Source of the DNA: a bacterium
GTDB taxonomy: Bacteria; Spirochaetota; Spirochaetia; JABEVK01
Direction: 5' to 3'
DNA length: 21,601 bases
Assembly: GCA_021782055.1 (NCBI GenBank)
Contig: JAJXVP010000024.1
Span: 1 to 21,601, forward strand
Made by a program: the position numbers and the translations under genes. How positions within the stretch are numbered: position 1 is the stretch's first letter; each line of letters opens with the position of its first letter. The notes below the pieces were generated by a model. It made no database searches. It worked only from the letters and a program-made list of their open reading frames with translations, and was not told the origin of the DNA. Shown in pieces: positions 1-7,291 of the stretch.

Positions 1-1
1 A

Positions 2-2473
2 ATGGATATTCAAACCCTCGATATTCAAGGAATGACTTGCGCTTCTTGTGTTCGTGCCGTCGAGAGAGCCGTGGCCAAAGTTCCCGGTGTGAGCGAAGTT
101 TCGGTAAATTTGGCCACCGAAAAGGCCAGGGTGGTCTTTCAAAACTCGGCAGACTGGACCGCAGTCCAGCAAGCGATTCTTGATGCCGGTTACCAAGTGG
201 TCGCCCCAGAAGCCCAGCAGGCTCCGAAAGCGCCAAACTACGGTTTACGCTTTATTTTGGCCCTTGTCAGCGCCGTTCCTTTAATGCTTCTGTCCATGGG
301 ACCGCTCTTGGGTCTTCCGCTTCCGCCCATTCTTAGCACCTCACCTTCACTTCTGGTCACTCTCGAGCTAATTCTGAGTGTCCCTGCCATCGTGGCAGGC
401 CGCCAATTCTATACGGTTGGGTTTCGCTCGCTTGTTCACTTAGCGCCCAATATGGATTCGTTAGTTGCCGTAGGAACAGCGGCAGCCTTTCTTTCAAGTG
501 CCGTGACCGCTGTTCTGATTTTGACGTCTGCGTCGGGAAGCACTAATCCCCTGGCCGATCACCTCTACTTTGACACAGGGACAACGATCATCGCCCTCAT
601 TCTTATGGGCAAAGCACTCGAAGCCCGGGCTAAAGGCCGCAGTTCCGCCGCGTTGCGCCAACTGTTAAGTCTGGCTCCTCCCTCGGCGTGGCTGGTCGAA
701 GCCGACGGACTTCGGCGTGTTCCCGTCGAAGATTTGCACCTCGGCGATATACTTACCGTCAAACCAGGCGAAAAAATTCCCTTGGATGGCCTTGTCGTCC
801 AAGGTTCTTCGGCTGTAGAGGAAGCCCTGTTGACCGGCGAAAGTCTCCCCGTAGAAAAGGCACCCGGTGCCTTTGTCTATGCTGGCTCGTTGAATACCCA
901 AGGCTCGTTTCAATTTCGGGTCGAGAAACTGTCTGGCGAAACCGCCCTTGCGGGGATCGTCCGTCTGGTTGAAGACGCCCAAAGCGCAAAAGCTCCCATC
1001 GCCCGCCTAGCCGATACCGTTTCAGGTTACTTCGTCCCGGTAGTTTTTGGCATCGCCCTTGTTACCCTTGTGCTTTGGCTGGTAACTGGCCATCCCCTTG
1101 CAATGGCCCTAACGAGCTGTGTGGCAGTTCTTGTCATTGCCTGTCCCTGTGCCTTGGGTTTGGCTACACCGACGGCGATTATGGTGGCTTCAGGCAAAGG
1201 GGCCGACTTAGGGATATTATTTAAAAGTGGTGAGTCACTCGAAACCCTCAATAAGGCCAAAACTGTTCTTTGGGACAAAACAGGCACTTTAACCAAGGGT
1301 AAACCCGAAGTTACTAGTACCTGGGTGGCGCCGGGACACGAGATGTCAACCTTGCTCGTTGACGCCGCCAGCGTTGAGCAGACCTCGGAACACCCTCTGG
1401 CGACCGCCCTGGTGACCTTCGCCCAGTCACGGGGAATCACCCCACAACCTGTCACCAACTTTCTTGCTGTCCCAGGACGAGGAGTCCAAGCCCAACGAGA
1501 CGGTGTGGCTCTTTTAGTAGGCAACGGGAAGTTTTTACGCTCACAGAGTATCGACCTTTCCCAGGCCCCCGCTGAAACCGCAGGAGCGCTCTATGTCGCA
1601 CGCTCTGGCCAGCTCGAAGGTCTTTTGACCGTAGCAGATAGTATACGCCCCACCTCACTTGCCGCCATCAAGGCTCTTCAAGCCCACGGACTTCACACGG
1701 TTTTAGTTACCGGCGACTCCCGAACCACAGCCCTCAAGGTTGCTCAAGAATTGGGACTAGATGACGTAGAAGCCGAAGTGCTACCCGGTGAAAAAGCGAA
1801 GGTTGTAAAACGCTATCAAGAAAAAGGTGCTGCTGTGTTTGTGGGAGATGGCATCAACGACGCCCCTGCCCTGGCTCAGGCCGACATAGGCATAGCCGTG
1901 GGAGCTGGGGCAGATGTCGCTCTAGAATCAGCGGGCATTGTTTTGGTAAAAGCCGACCCGAGGGGCGTCGTTGATGCGCTTGCCCTCAGCCAGCGTACCT
2001 TACAAATTATTAAACAAAACCTCTTTTGGGCGTTCGGCTACAATGTCTTGGGCATTCCCCTAGCTGCCGGTGTTTTGACCCTTTGGGGAGGCCCCTCGCT
2101 CAACCCTATGATTGCCGCCTTGGCGATGTCGCTTAGCTCAGTATCGGTGGTGACTAACGCCCTCCGGCTGAAAAAATTTCATTCAAAATTTCCGTTTGTG
2201 GCCGAAGAGCCTTCGCCCCTTGCGGAAGAAAGGAAGGTTACGATGAAGAAAATCATTACTGTCGAAGGCATGACTTGCGGCCATTGCGTCGCTCGCGTCA
2301 CAAAAGCCCTAGCAGGTGTTGCCGGGTTGCGGGGCGTACAGGTCGAGCTCTCGGGACGGGCGCAAGCAGAAACCGACGGACAAGTTGATCAAAAGGCACT
2401 GGACAACCTTTTGAAAACCGCTGTAGAAGAGGCCGGGTACACAGTTACCCAAGTGCAGACTTTGGCCAGCTGA
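2..2473 (+). CDS. copA: Cu(I)-exporting P1B-type ATPase with N- and C-terminal metal-binding domains
   Basis: This is an inner-membrane ATP-driven pump exporting Cu(I) (or Ag(I)) from the cytoplasm. The 823-residue product starts with a heavy-metal-associated domain (GMTCASC, Cys13 and Cys16), followed by paired hydrophobic helices. It has the actuator TGES (278-281), the intramembrane copper motif CPC (381-383), the phosphorylation site DKTGTLT (Asp425), the SEHPLA nucleotide-binding motif, GDGIND (615-620) and a closing MSLSS helix. These are diagnostic of the P1B-1 family. Unusually, a second metal-binding domain (GMTCGHC) sits at the C-terminus, from about residue 748, after a short charged linker. 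The ATG lies at the window edge, so its ribosome-binding site and promoter are not visible, and a start further upstream cannot be excluded. The stop overlaps the csoR-like start (TGATG), so the two genes are translationally coupled. Confidence 0.95.
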   Translation: MDIQTLDIQGMTCASCVRAVERAVAKVPGVSEVSVNLATEKARVVFQNSADWTAVQQAILDAGYQVVAPEAQQAPKAPNYGLRFILALVSAVPLMLLSMGPLLGLPLPPILSTSPSLLVTLELILSVPAIVAGRQFYTVGFRSLVHLAPNMDSLVAVGTAAAFLSSAVTAVLILTSASGSTNPLADHLYFDTGTTIIALILMGKALEARAKGRSSAALRQLLSLAPPSAWLVEADGLRRVPVEDLHLGDILTVKPGEKIPLDGLVVQGSSAVEEALLTGESLPVEKAPGAFVYAGSLNTQGSFQFRVEKLSGETALAGIVRLVEDAQSAKAPIARLADTVSGYFVPVVFGIALVTLVLWLVTGHPLAMALTSCVAVLVIACPCALGLATPTAIMVASGKGADLGILFKSGESLETLNKAKTVLWDKTGTLTKGKPEVTSTWVAPGHEMSTLLVDAASVEQTSEHPLATALVTFAQSRGITPQPVTNFLAVPGRGVQAQRDGVALLVGNGKFLRSQSIDLSQAPAETAGALYVARSGQLEGLLTVADSIRPTSLAAIKALQAHGLHTVLVTGDSRTTALKVAQELGLDDVEAEVLPGEKAKVVKRYQEKGAAVFVGDGINDAPALAQADIGIAVGAGADVALESAGIVLVKADPRGVVDALALSQRTLQIIKQNLFWAFGYNVLGIPLAAGVLTLWGGPSLNPMIAALAMSLSSVSVVTNALRLKKFHSKFPFVAEEPSPLAEERKVTMKKIITVEGMTCGHCVARVTKALAGVAGLRGVQVELSGRAQAETDGQVDQKALDNLLKTAVEEAGYTVTQVQTLAS
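2231..2245 (+). promoter_or_regulatory. Internal Shine-Dalgarno and ATG inside copA
   Basis: AGGAAGG at 2231-2237 lies 5 nt before an in-frame ATG at 2243-2245 within copA. The spacing and sequence are as good as those of genuine starts in this window. The ATG falls exactly at the beginning of the C-terminal metal-binding domain (MKKIITVEGMTC). That the site is used is inferred. Confidence 0.5.
2243..2473 (+). CDS. Possible nested CopZ-like copper chaperone from an internal copA start
   Basis: Translation from the in-frame ATG at 2243 would give a 76-residue protein, the usual size of free CopZ/Atx1 chaperones. It starts MKKIITVEGMTCGHC, with the copper-binding Cys12 and Cys15 of this product, and continues through a complete ferredoxin-like betaalphabetabetaalphabeta domain ending near EEAGYTVTQV. 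A good ribosome-binding site precedes the ATG. CopZ delivers Cu(I) to CopA and to copper regulators. It is known that Escherichia coli copA makes a small chaperone from its own message by frameshifting. Here the route would instead be internal initiation at the other end of the gene. The alternative is that an ancestral separate copZ gene was fused to copA and the old ribosome-binding site is a relic. The domain is certain; its separate expression is a hypothesis. Confidence 0.4.
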   Translation: MKKIITVEGMTCGHCVARVTKALAGVAGLRGVQVELSGRAQAETDGQVDQKALDNLLKTAVEEAGYTVTQVQTLAS

Positions 2474-2775
2474 TGGAAACACCCCACTGTGCTTCGTGTG
2501 AGGTTACGCACCGCCCGCTACCCCTAAAAGGGGATATGCAAACACGGTTAAAAAGGATTGAAGGGCAAATTCGTGGTATCGCTCAAATGATCGAACGTGA
2601 TGCCTACTGTGATCACGTTTTACACCAGGTAGCAGCAGCTCGTTCCGCCCTTGAAGCTGTAGGCAAACTTGTCTTGGAGTACCATATTCGGCATTGTGTA
2701 GCAGACCGAATCCGGCAAGAGGACCCCGAAATCATCGAGGAATTTTTGGGTACTATCAAAACCCTGTTGCGGTAG
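2473..2775 (+). CDS. csoR: CsoR-family copper-sensing transcriptional repressor
   Basis: This is a 100-residue, all-helical repressor of the CsoR/RcnR (DUF156) family, which falls off DNA when it binds Cu(I). The core starts at about residue 22 (RLKRIEGQIRGI), the family's hallmark helix. The three Cu(I) ligands are visible as Cys46, His71 and Cys75. Their spacing of 25 and 4 residues is identical to the Cys-His-Cys set of Mycobacterium tuberculosis CsoR. An N-terminal extension carries a further CxxC (Cys6, Cys9) with nearby His5 and His13, which could bind metal; this is not known. The ATG overlaps the copA stop by one base, so the repressor is made from the copper-pump message and probably controls its own operon. 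The operator would lie upstream of the window. The family is clear; copper rather than another soft metal is inferred from the residues and from copA. Confidence 0.9.
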   Translation: METPHCASCEVTHRPLPLKGDMQTRLKRIEGQIRGIAQMIERDAYCDHVLHQVAAARSALEAVGKLVLEYHIRHCVADRIRQEDPEIIEEFLGTIKTLLR

Positions 2776-2800
2776 AGGGATCGCCACAAAGTCCAGCAAA

Positions 2801-2848
2801 AAAAAGCCCGGAAACCCGGGCTTTTTTCCGGAAACCCGGGCTTTTTTT
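2801..2848. terminator. Tandemly duplicated bidirectional terminator
   Basis: GCCCGG (2806-2811) pairs with CCGGGC (2816-2821), flanked by an A-run before and a T-run after, so the hairpin can stop transcription from both sides. A 20-bp unit (2808-2827) is repeated exactly and immediately at 2828-2847, giving a second stem arm and a second T-run. It lies between the convergent csoR and ATPase genes and would serve both. Confidence 0.85.
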
Positions 2849-2880
2849 GTCAGTTACACTTTAGTCTTCGTTAGCTACAC

Positions 2881-3582
2881 TTAGTCGCGAGCAATCAACA
2901 AGGTTTTCGTATCCAGGACCAAGGGCAAATTTTTGGGTTTATTGCCATGATCCTTAACGAGTTCCAGATGAACTTTGCCGTCTGAAAAGGCCCGAAGGTT
3001 GATCATCACGGCAAAGGTGTCCTGAAAGGGTTGAAGCACCGCAGGAACATCGGCTCCTGCTTGAGCTCCTTCGTCCTTCAACGACACACTAAACCACACT
3101 TCCAGGTTGTTTTCTTTTGCGAACGAAGCAAATGCCTGCAAATCACTCAACTTGGCATGCGCAAAATCATACTCATCAACAATAATGGTCTCGGCGGCAA
3201 AAGCTTTGTCGCTTAGGCGAGCTTTTACGCTGTCAAAAATATGCGCCAACGTACAAGCCTTGGGGTCAAAATTCATGATCATGCGATGGTGGATCATTTC
3301 ATCGTGAGCTTCCATAGCCAGCTCGAGATTCTTCACTTTAGAAATCTCTGTAAAGATTTCTTCGTAGTACTCAAGAATATGGTCGGTCCGAGTTGAAAAG
3401 GTCACATGAATGACACCTTTTCCCTGGAGCAGTTTATCGGTGGCCAGGTGGACTAAAGCCGAGGTCTTGCCCACGCCATGGCGAGCCGAAATCACCCCAA
3501 GATTACCTTTACCCACCCCACCATGGGTCGAGCCATCCAGAATACGCAGAGGACTCTGCTTGACCAGTTCTGTTTTTACCAT
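2881..3582 (-). CDS. RecA/KaiC-like P-loop ATPase of unknown role
   Basis: The 233-residue soluble protein has a clear Walker A motif (ARHGVGKT, residues 33-40) and a Walker B strand ending in Asp136-Glu137 (TIIVDEYD). This is the arrangement of the RecA/KaiC/RadA ATPase fold. No DNA-binding or other extra domain is recognisable, and no signal or membrane segment is present. It starts 13 nt after the EF-G stop, with AAGGAG overlapping that junction, so it is co-transcribed from the EF-G promoter and probably translationally coupled to it. The context suggests a role tied to translation or a housekeeping function, but I do not recognise a named family and do not assign one. The 3' end shows an imperfect duplication of the stop region, with GACTAAGTGTAGC followed by GACTAAAGTGTAAC. 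Confidence 0.85.
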   Translation of the reverse strand: MVKTELVKQSPLRILDGSTHGGVGKGNLGVISARHGVGKTSALVHLATDKLLQGKGVIHVTFSTRTDHILEYYEEIFTEISKVKNLELAMEAHDEMIHHRMIMNFDPKACTLAHIFDSVKARLSDKAFAAETIIVDEYDFAHAKLSDLQAFASFAKENNLEVWFSVSLKDEGAQAGADVPAVLQPFQDTFAVMINLRAFSDGKVHLELVKDHGNKPKNLPLVLDTKTLLIARD

Positions 3583-3595
3583 CTGTGTCTCCTTC

Positions 3596-5686
3596 TTACT
3601 TCTGCAGAGCCTTACGCTTTTCTTCGTAATCTTTTCTCAACTGTTCCGCCACACTGTTCGGCACGCGGGCATACTTGAGGAACTCCATAGTGAATTCTGA
3701 CTTACCCTGTGACATCGAACGAAGAACGGTAGAATACCCGAACATTTCAGAGAGCGGAACTTCCGATTCAATCCGGCAGAACTGACCGTCTTCGGTCGAA
3801 CTGAGAATAACACCACGGCGTTGGTTGATCGAACCAAACATATTGCCCTGGAACTCGGTAGGACCTTCGAGAACAACTTTCATAATCGGTTCGAGGATCA
3901 CCGGCTTTGCCTTCATGTAAACTTCGCGGAAGGCGCCAATGGCCGCCGCTTGGAAGGCCATATCGGACGAGTCGACAGGGTGCGACTGACCGTCGTTAAT
4001 TGTAACGCGTACACCGACAATGGGGAACCCGATGAGTGTTCCTTTCTTGACAGCTTCTTTAAAGCCTTTGTCACAAGAAGGGATGAACTCGTTGGGAATA
4101 ACACCACCCTTAACCATATCAACGAACTCGTAGTCTTTTTCGTCGAACGGCTCAATAAAACCAGCGACTCTACCGTACTGACCGGAACCACCAGTTTGCT
4201 TTTTGTGGGTGTAGTTAAACTCTGCCTTTTCCGAGATCGCTTCTCGGTAGGCAACCTGCGGCATACCGGTTTTGACTTCAGCCTTGTACTCACGCTTCAT
4301 GCGTTCGATATAAACTTCTAGGTGGAGTTCGCCCATACCCTGAATGATGGTTTGGTTCGACTCGGGGTCAACAAAAGTACGGAAGGTGGGGTCTTCTTTG
4401 GTAAAGCGGTTTAACGCTTTGGCCATATTGTCGCCAGACTTTTTGTCGATGGGTTCAATAGCCAACGAAATAACCGGCGCAGGGACGAACATCGAAGTCA
4501 TGGTCAACGATAACGAATCATCGACAAAGGTATCGCCCGAGGCACAGTCGATGCCGAATAGGGCGCAAATATCACCAGCGCCCGCTTCGTCGATATCTTC
4601 CATGTGGTTAGAGTGCATCTTGACCAGACGGCCGATTTTAAAGCGACGCTGGCTTCGCATATTGCGAAGTTCCATGCCCTTCTTGACCATACCCTGATAA
4701 ATGCGCACATACGTCAGCTGTCCATATTGCCCGTCGTCCAGTTTAAACGCCAAAGCTACGGTAGGTTCCTCGTCAGCAACATTCAAAAGAACTTTTTCTT
4801 CGTTTTTGCGAGTATCAAGTCCATAGTTAGGTTTTTCGCTGGGCGAAGGCAAGTAATCAGAAACACCATCCAAAAGCACCTGGACACCCTTATTTTTGTA
4901 AGCAGAGCCAACAAACACAGGCGTCAAGTCGCGTGAGATCGTCGCTTTACGGATGGTCGCTTTGACGAGCTCAAGAGGAGGATCCTGACCTTCTAGGTGC
5001 ATTTCCATCAGTTGGTTGTCAAACATCGACAACTCTTCTAAGAGCATTTCGCGGTATTTCTTAGCTTCTTCAAGCTTTTCGGCGGGAATGGGTCGATGCT
5101 GGACATCCAAACCGTCTTCACCTTCAAAGTACACCGCGTCCATATTTACGAGGTCCACCAGCCCCTCAAACTTGTCTTCAAGGCCAATGGGTAGGGTAAC
5201 AAACACGGCGTTATGGCCTAATTTTTCTTTCAGCTGTTCGCGAACGCGATACGGGTTCGCACCGGTTCGGTCGGCTTTATTGATAAAGGCCAAGCGAGGT
5301 ACATCGTAGCGCTTCATTTGTCGGTCAACAGTGATGGATTGTGACTGAACGCCGGCAACCGAACACAAAACCAAAATTGCGCCGTCAAGAACACGCAGAG
5401 AGCGTTCCACTTCGATGGTAAAATCGACGTGGCCCGGAGTGTCGATAATATTGATGAACTTATCTGCCCACTGAACGCTAGTTGCCGCGGATTGAATCGT
5501 AATTCCGCGTTCGCGCTCCAAGTCCATCGAGTCCATCGTGGCACCGACACCGTCTTTGCCTTTTACCTCGTGGATGGCATGAATACGTCCGCAGTAGAAC
5601 AAAATGCGTTCGGTTAGGGTCGTTTTGCCCGAGTCAATGTGGGCGCTGATACCTATGTTGCGCATCTTATCAATGGCAATCTTCAT
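3596..5686 (-). CDS. fusA: Elongation factor G, spd/mitochondrial EFG1 type
   Basis: This is a translational GTPase that moves tRNA and mRNA through the ribosome. The 696-residue product is full length for EF-G. G-domain motifs visible are AHIDSGKT (15-22), RGITI (60-64), DTPGH (82-86) and NKAD (136-139). Domain II to V signatures follow, such as MGELHLEV and GGSGQYGRV. The G1 motif reads IDSGKTTL rather than the usual bacterial IDAGKTTT. This matches mitochondrial EFG1 and the spirochaete-planctomycete-delta group, in which EFG1 does translocation and a second EF-G paralogue does ribosome recycling. That division of labour is known for Borrelia; here it is inferred from sequence type. The ATG has AGAGAGG 7 nt upstream, and a strong promoter lies at 5739-5767. 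A P-loop ATPase gene follows directly in the same transcript. The symbol is generic, since the genome may hold another EF-G. Confidence 0.95.
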   Translation of the reverse strand: MKIAIDKMRNIGISAHIDSGKTTLTERILFYCGRIHAIHEVKGKDGVGATMDSMDLERERGITIQSAATSVQWADKFINIIDTPGHVDFTIEVERSLRVLDGAILVLCSVAGVQSQSITVDRQMKRYDVPRLAFINKADRTGANPYRVREQLKEKLGHNAVFVTLPIGLEDKFEGLVDLVNMDAVYFEGEDGLDVQHRPIPAEKLEEAKKYREMLLEELSMFDNQLMEMHLEGQDPPLELVKATIRKATISRDLTPVFVGSAYKNKGVQVLLDGVSDYLPSPSEKPNYGLDTRKNEEKVLLNVADEEPTVALAFKLDDGQYGQLTYVRIYQGMVKKGMELRNMRSQRRFKIGRLVKMHSNHMEDIDEAGAGDICALFGIDCASGDTFVDDSLSLTMTSMFVPAPVISLAIEPIDKKSGDNMAKALNRFTKEDPTFRTFVDPESNQTIIQGMGELHLEVYIERMKREYKAEVKTGMPQVAYREAISEKAEFNYTHKKQTGGSGQYGRVAGFIEPFDEKDYEFVDMVKGGVIPNEFIPSCDKGFKEAVKKGTLIGFPIVGVRVTINDGQSHPVDSSDMAFQAAAIGAFREVYMKAKPVILEPIMKVVLEGPTEFQGNMFGSINQRRGVILSSTEDGQFCRIESEVPLSEMFGYSTVLRSMSQGKSEFTMEFLKYARVPNSVAEQLRKDYEEKRKALQK

Positions 5687-5738
5687 GAAAAAACCTCTCT
5701 GTCGGATCCTTGAGAATCGTTATGGAAAATGTTCGACC

Positions 5739-5767
5739 ATTATAAGGATTCCCCCCGTCTTGGACAA
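5739..5767 (-). promoter_or_regulatory. Sigma-70-type promoter of the EF-G operon
   Basis: On the minus strand TTGTCC (5762-5767) and a perfect TATAAT (5739-5744) are separated by exactly 17 bp. It sits about 50 bp upstream of the EF-G start and reads into the EF-G/ATPase pair. Confidence 0.8.
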
Positions 5768-5821
5768 GGGAGCCTTGACAGGACGTGGGGGAAATCTTGA
5801 GAAAATCTGATGAGAAAACGG

Positions 5822-7291
5822 TTAGGGTTTACTCACGGGAACAAGTTTTAGGCGATCCCACGGTTTAGGCGACCTAAAAAAGTCCTTTGCAACGGTTACT
5901 TCAGCTTCGACCGGCGCCGTTGTTGTGAGCAACTTAACCTCGCCTAGGTCTTTGTCATCCTTGGGGTCCCGCCATGAAAACACTTCACCAACTTCAAGCT
6001 TCAGCGACGGTAACAACCAAACCGAGAGCTTTTTGTTGTCCACACTGACGATCATCCCGTCATAAACCTTGTTATTCACATTAACAAGGGCCGCCCAGCC
6101 CGCATCGTATTGTGAGATAACCTTTTTCTGGTCCTCAACTTGCCCTTGCAGCTGAGCAATTTGAGCTTTTTGACCAGCAATTTCAGAATCCTTGGCCGCC
6201 AGAACTTGGGCGGAGGAAGCCAAAAGGCGTTCATACCCTTGAAACGTCTCGGCTTGAAGCACGTCCAACGACCGTAAGACGCCAGGCACACTATTCTCGA
6301 AGGGAATATTTTTCAAAATTGCCATTAATCGTTGCAATTGGGCAATTTGCGTCCCTTGAGCTGCCCTTTGCGTGGGGGCGACTGCCCCATCTTGGGCTAA
6401 GGGCGCTGGCAGTGGAGGAATTTCAAAACTTTGGGTGAGGTTTTCATAAGCACTCGTAATCGCCTGGACATCTTCGGGTAAAGCTTTGGGGTTGTATTTT
6501 AAAATCAGTTTCGCAATTTCGTCCGCTTGGCGACGACGAAGGGCCGCTAAATACTCGGCATGAGCGTTTCTTAGGCGCTCTAAGTTCAATTCGTTGGCTC
6601 GCGACATGGTTTGAATACGGTCTTGGTAGAATGACTTAAGTTTTGACATTTCGATGTCAAATAACTTTTGTTGAGAATTGAGCCGCTCTTGATTTTCTTT
6701 GTTCAGCTTACCTATTCGGTGATCATAGCTGTCAATCTTTTTTTGTAACTCTTTGGCTTGGTCATCTAGCGGTTTCAGCTGAGCAGACGAGGTTGCCTCG
6801 ATTTGTCTCAATTGACGCGTTAAGCGCTCATACACAACAGCCCGGCGTTTTTCCAGCTCTGCAGGTGGCAAACTCGAAACTGTTAATAAATTTAATTGTG
6901 AGCTGGCTTCTTGGTGTACGCGCTCTTCGTCATCAGCTTGTTTTTGTTTGATGATGGCGATTTGATTTTTCACATCCATCAAATCATTTTGATTTTTTTT
7001 CGCGCTATCAAACAAATCACGAAGGTTCAAATCGTTGAATTGACCGATCTGAACGGTTTTTTGCTGATTCGCCTGATCGGACACCAAGGTGGCCACCACA
7101 GCCCCCACCGCCATGACAAGAAAAAAGCTAATTGTTACAATCGGGATGGTGAAACTTTTATTCTTGGCGGTCTTAGCAAACTCAACCTCCAAGTCAAAAG
7201 TTTCTTCCCTGGTATCCGATTCAAGCGGTTGACTGAGAAAGTGGTCTTTCGTCCCTCGGACGATATCTTTTATTTGCTGGTCATTGTCCAT
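5822..7291 (-). CDS. Single-pass membrane protein with long periplasmic coiled coil
   Basis: The 489-residue protein, counted from the ATG at 7291, has an acidic cytoplasmic N-terminus and one hydrophobic segment at about residues 49-70. A long Gln/Lys/Glu-rich heptad region suggestive of coiled coil follows (roughly 75-270 and again 345-395). A compact C-terminal part rich in beta residues (VYDGMIVSVDNKKLSVWLLP) completes it. No catalytic motif is recognisable. The frame is open to a TTG at 7303, but I prefer the ATG. Both starts lie inside the end of the cyclase gene (stop at 7270), and neither has a good ribosome-binding site, so translation is probably coupled to the cyclase. The pairing suggests it is a partner or envelope scaffold for the cyclase; this is inference. 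A related anchoring or secretion-adaptor role is equally possible. Confidence 0.8.
   Translation of the reverse strand: MDNDQQIKDIVRGTKDHFLSQPLESDTREETFDLEVEFAKTAKNKSFTIPIVTISFFLVMAVGAVVATLVSDQANQQKTVQIGQFNDLNLRDLFDSAKKNQNDLMDVKNQIAIIKQKQADDEERVHQEASSQLNLLTVSSLPPAELEKRRAVVYERLTRQLRQIEATSSAQLKPLDDQAKELQKKIDSYDHRIGKLNKENQERLNSQQKLFDIEMSKLKSFYQDRIQTMSRANELNLERLRNAHAEYLAALRRRQADEIAKLILKYNPKALPEDVQAITSAYENLTQSFEIPPLPAPLAQDGAVAPTQRAAQGTQIAQLQRLMAILKNIPFENSVPGVLRSLDVLQAETFQGYERLLASSAQVLAAKDSEIAGQKAQIAQLQGQVEDQKKVISQYDAGWAALVNVNNKVYDGMIVSVDNKKLSVWLLPSLKLEVGEVFSWRDPKDDKDLGEVKLLTTTAPVEAEVTVAKDFFRSPKPWDRLKLVPVSKP

Noticed and set aside
3821..4321. A 166-codon plus-strand frame inside the EF-G gene
   Set aside because: It is an antisense shadow of a strongly conserved gene, with no independent evidence of coding.
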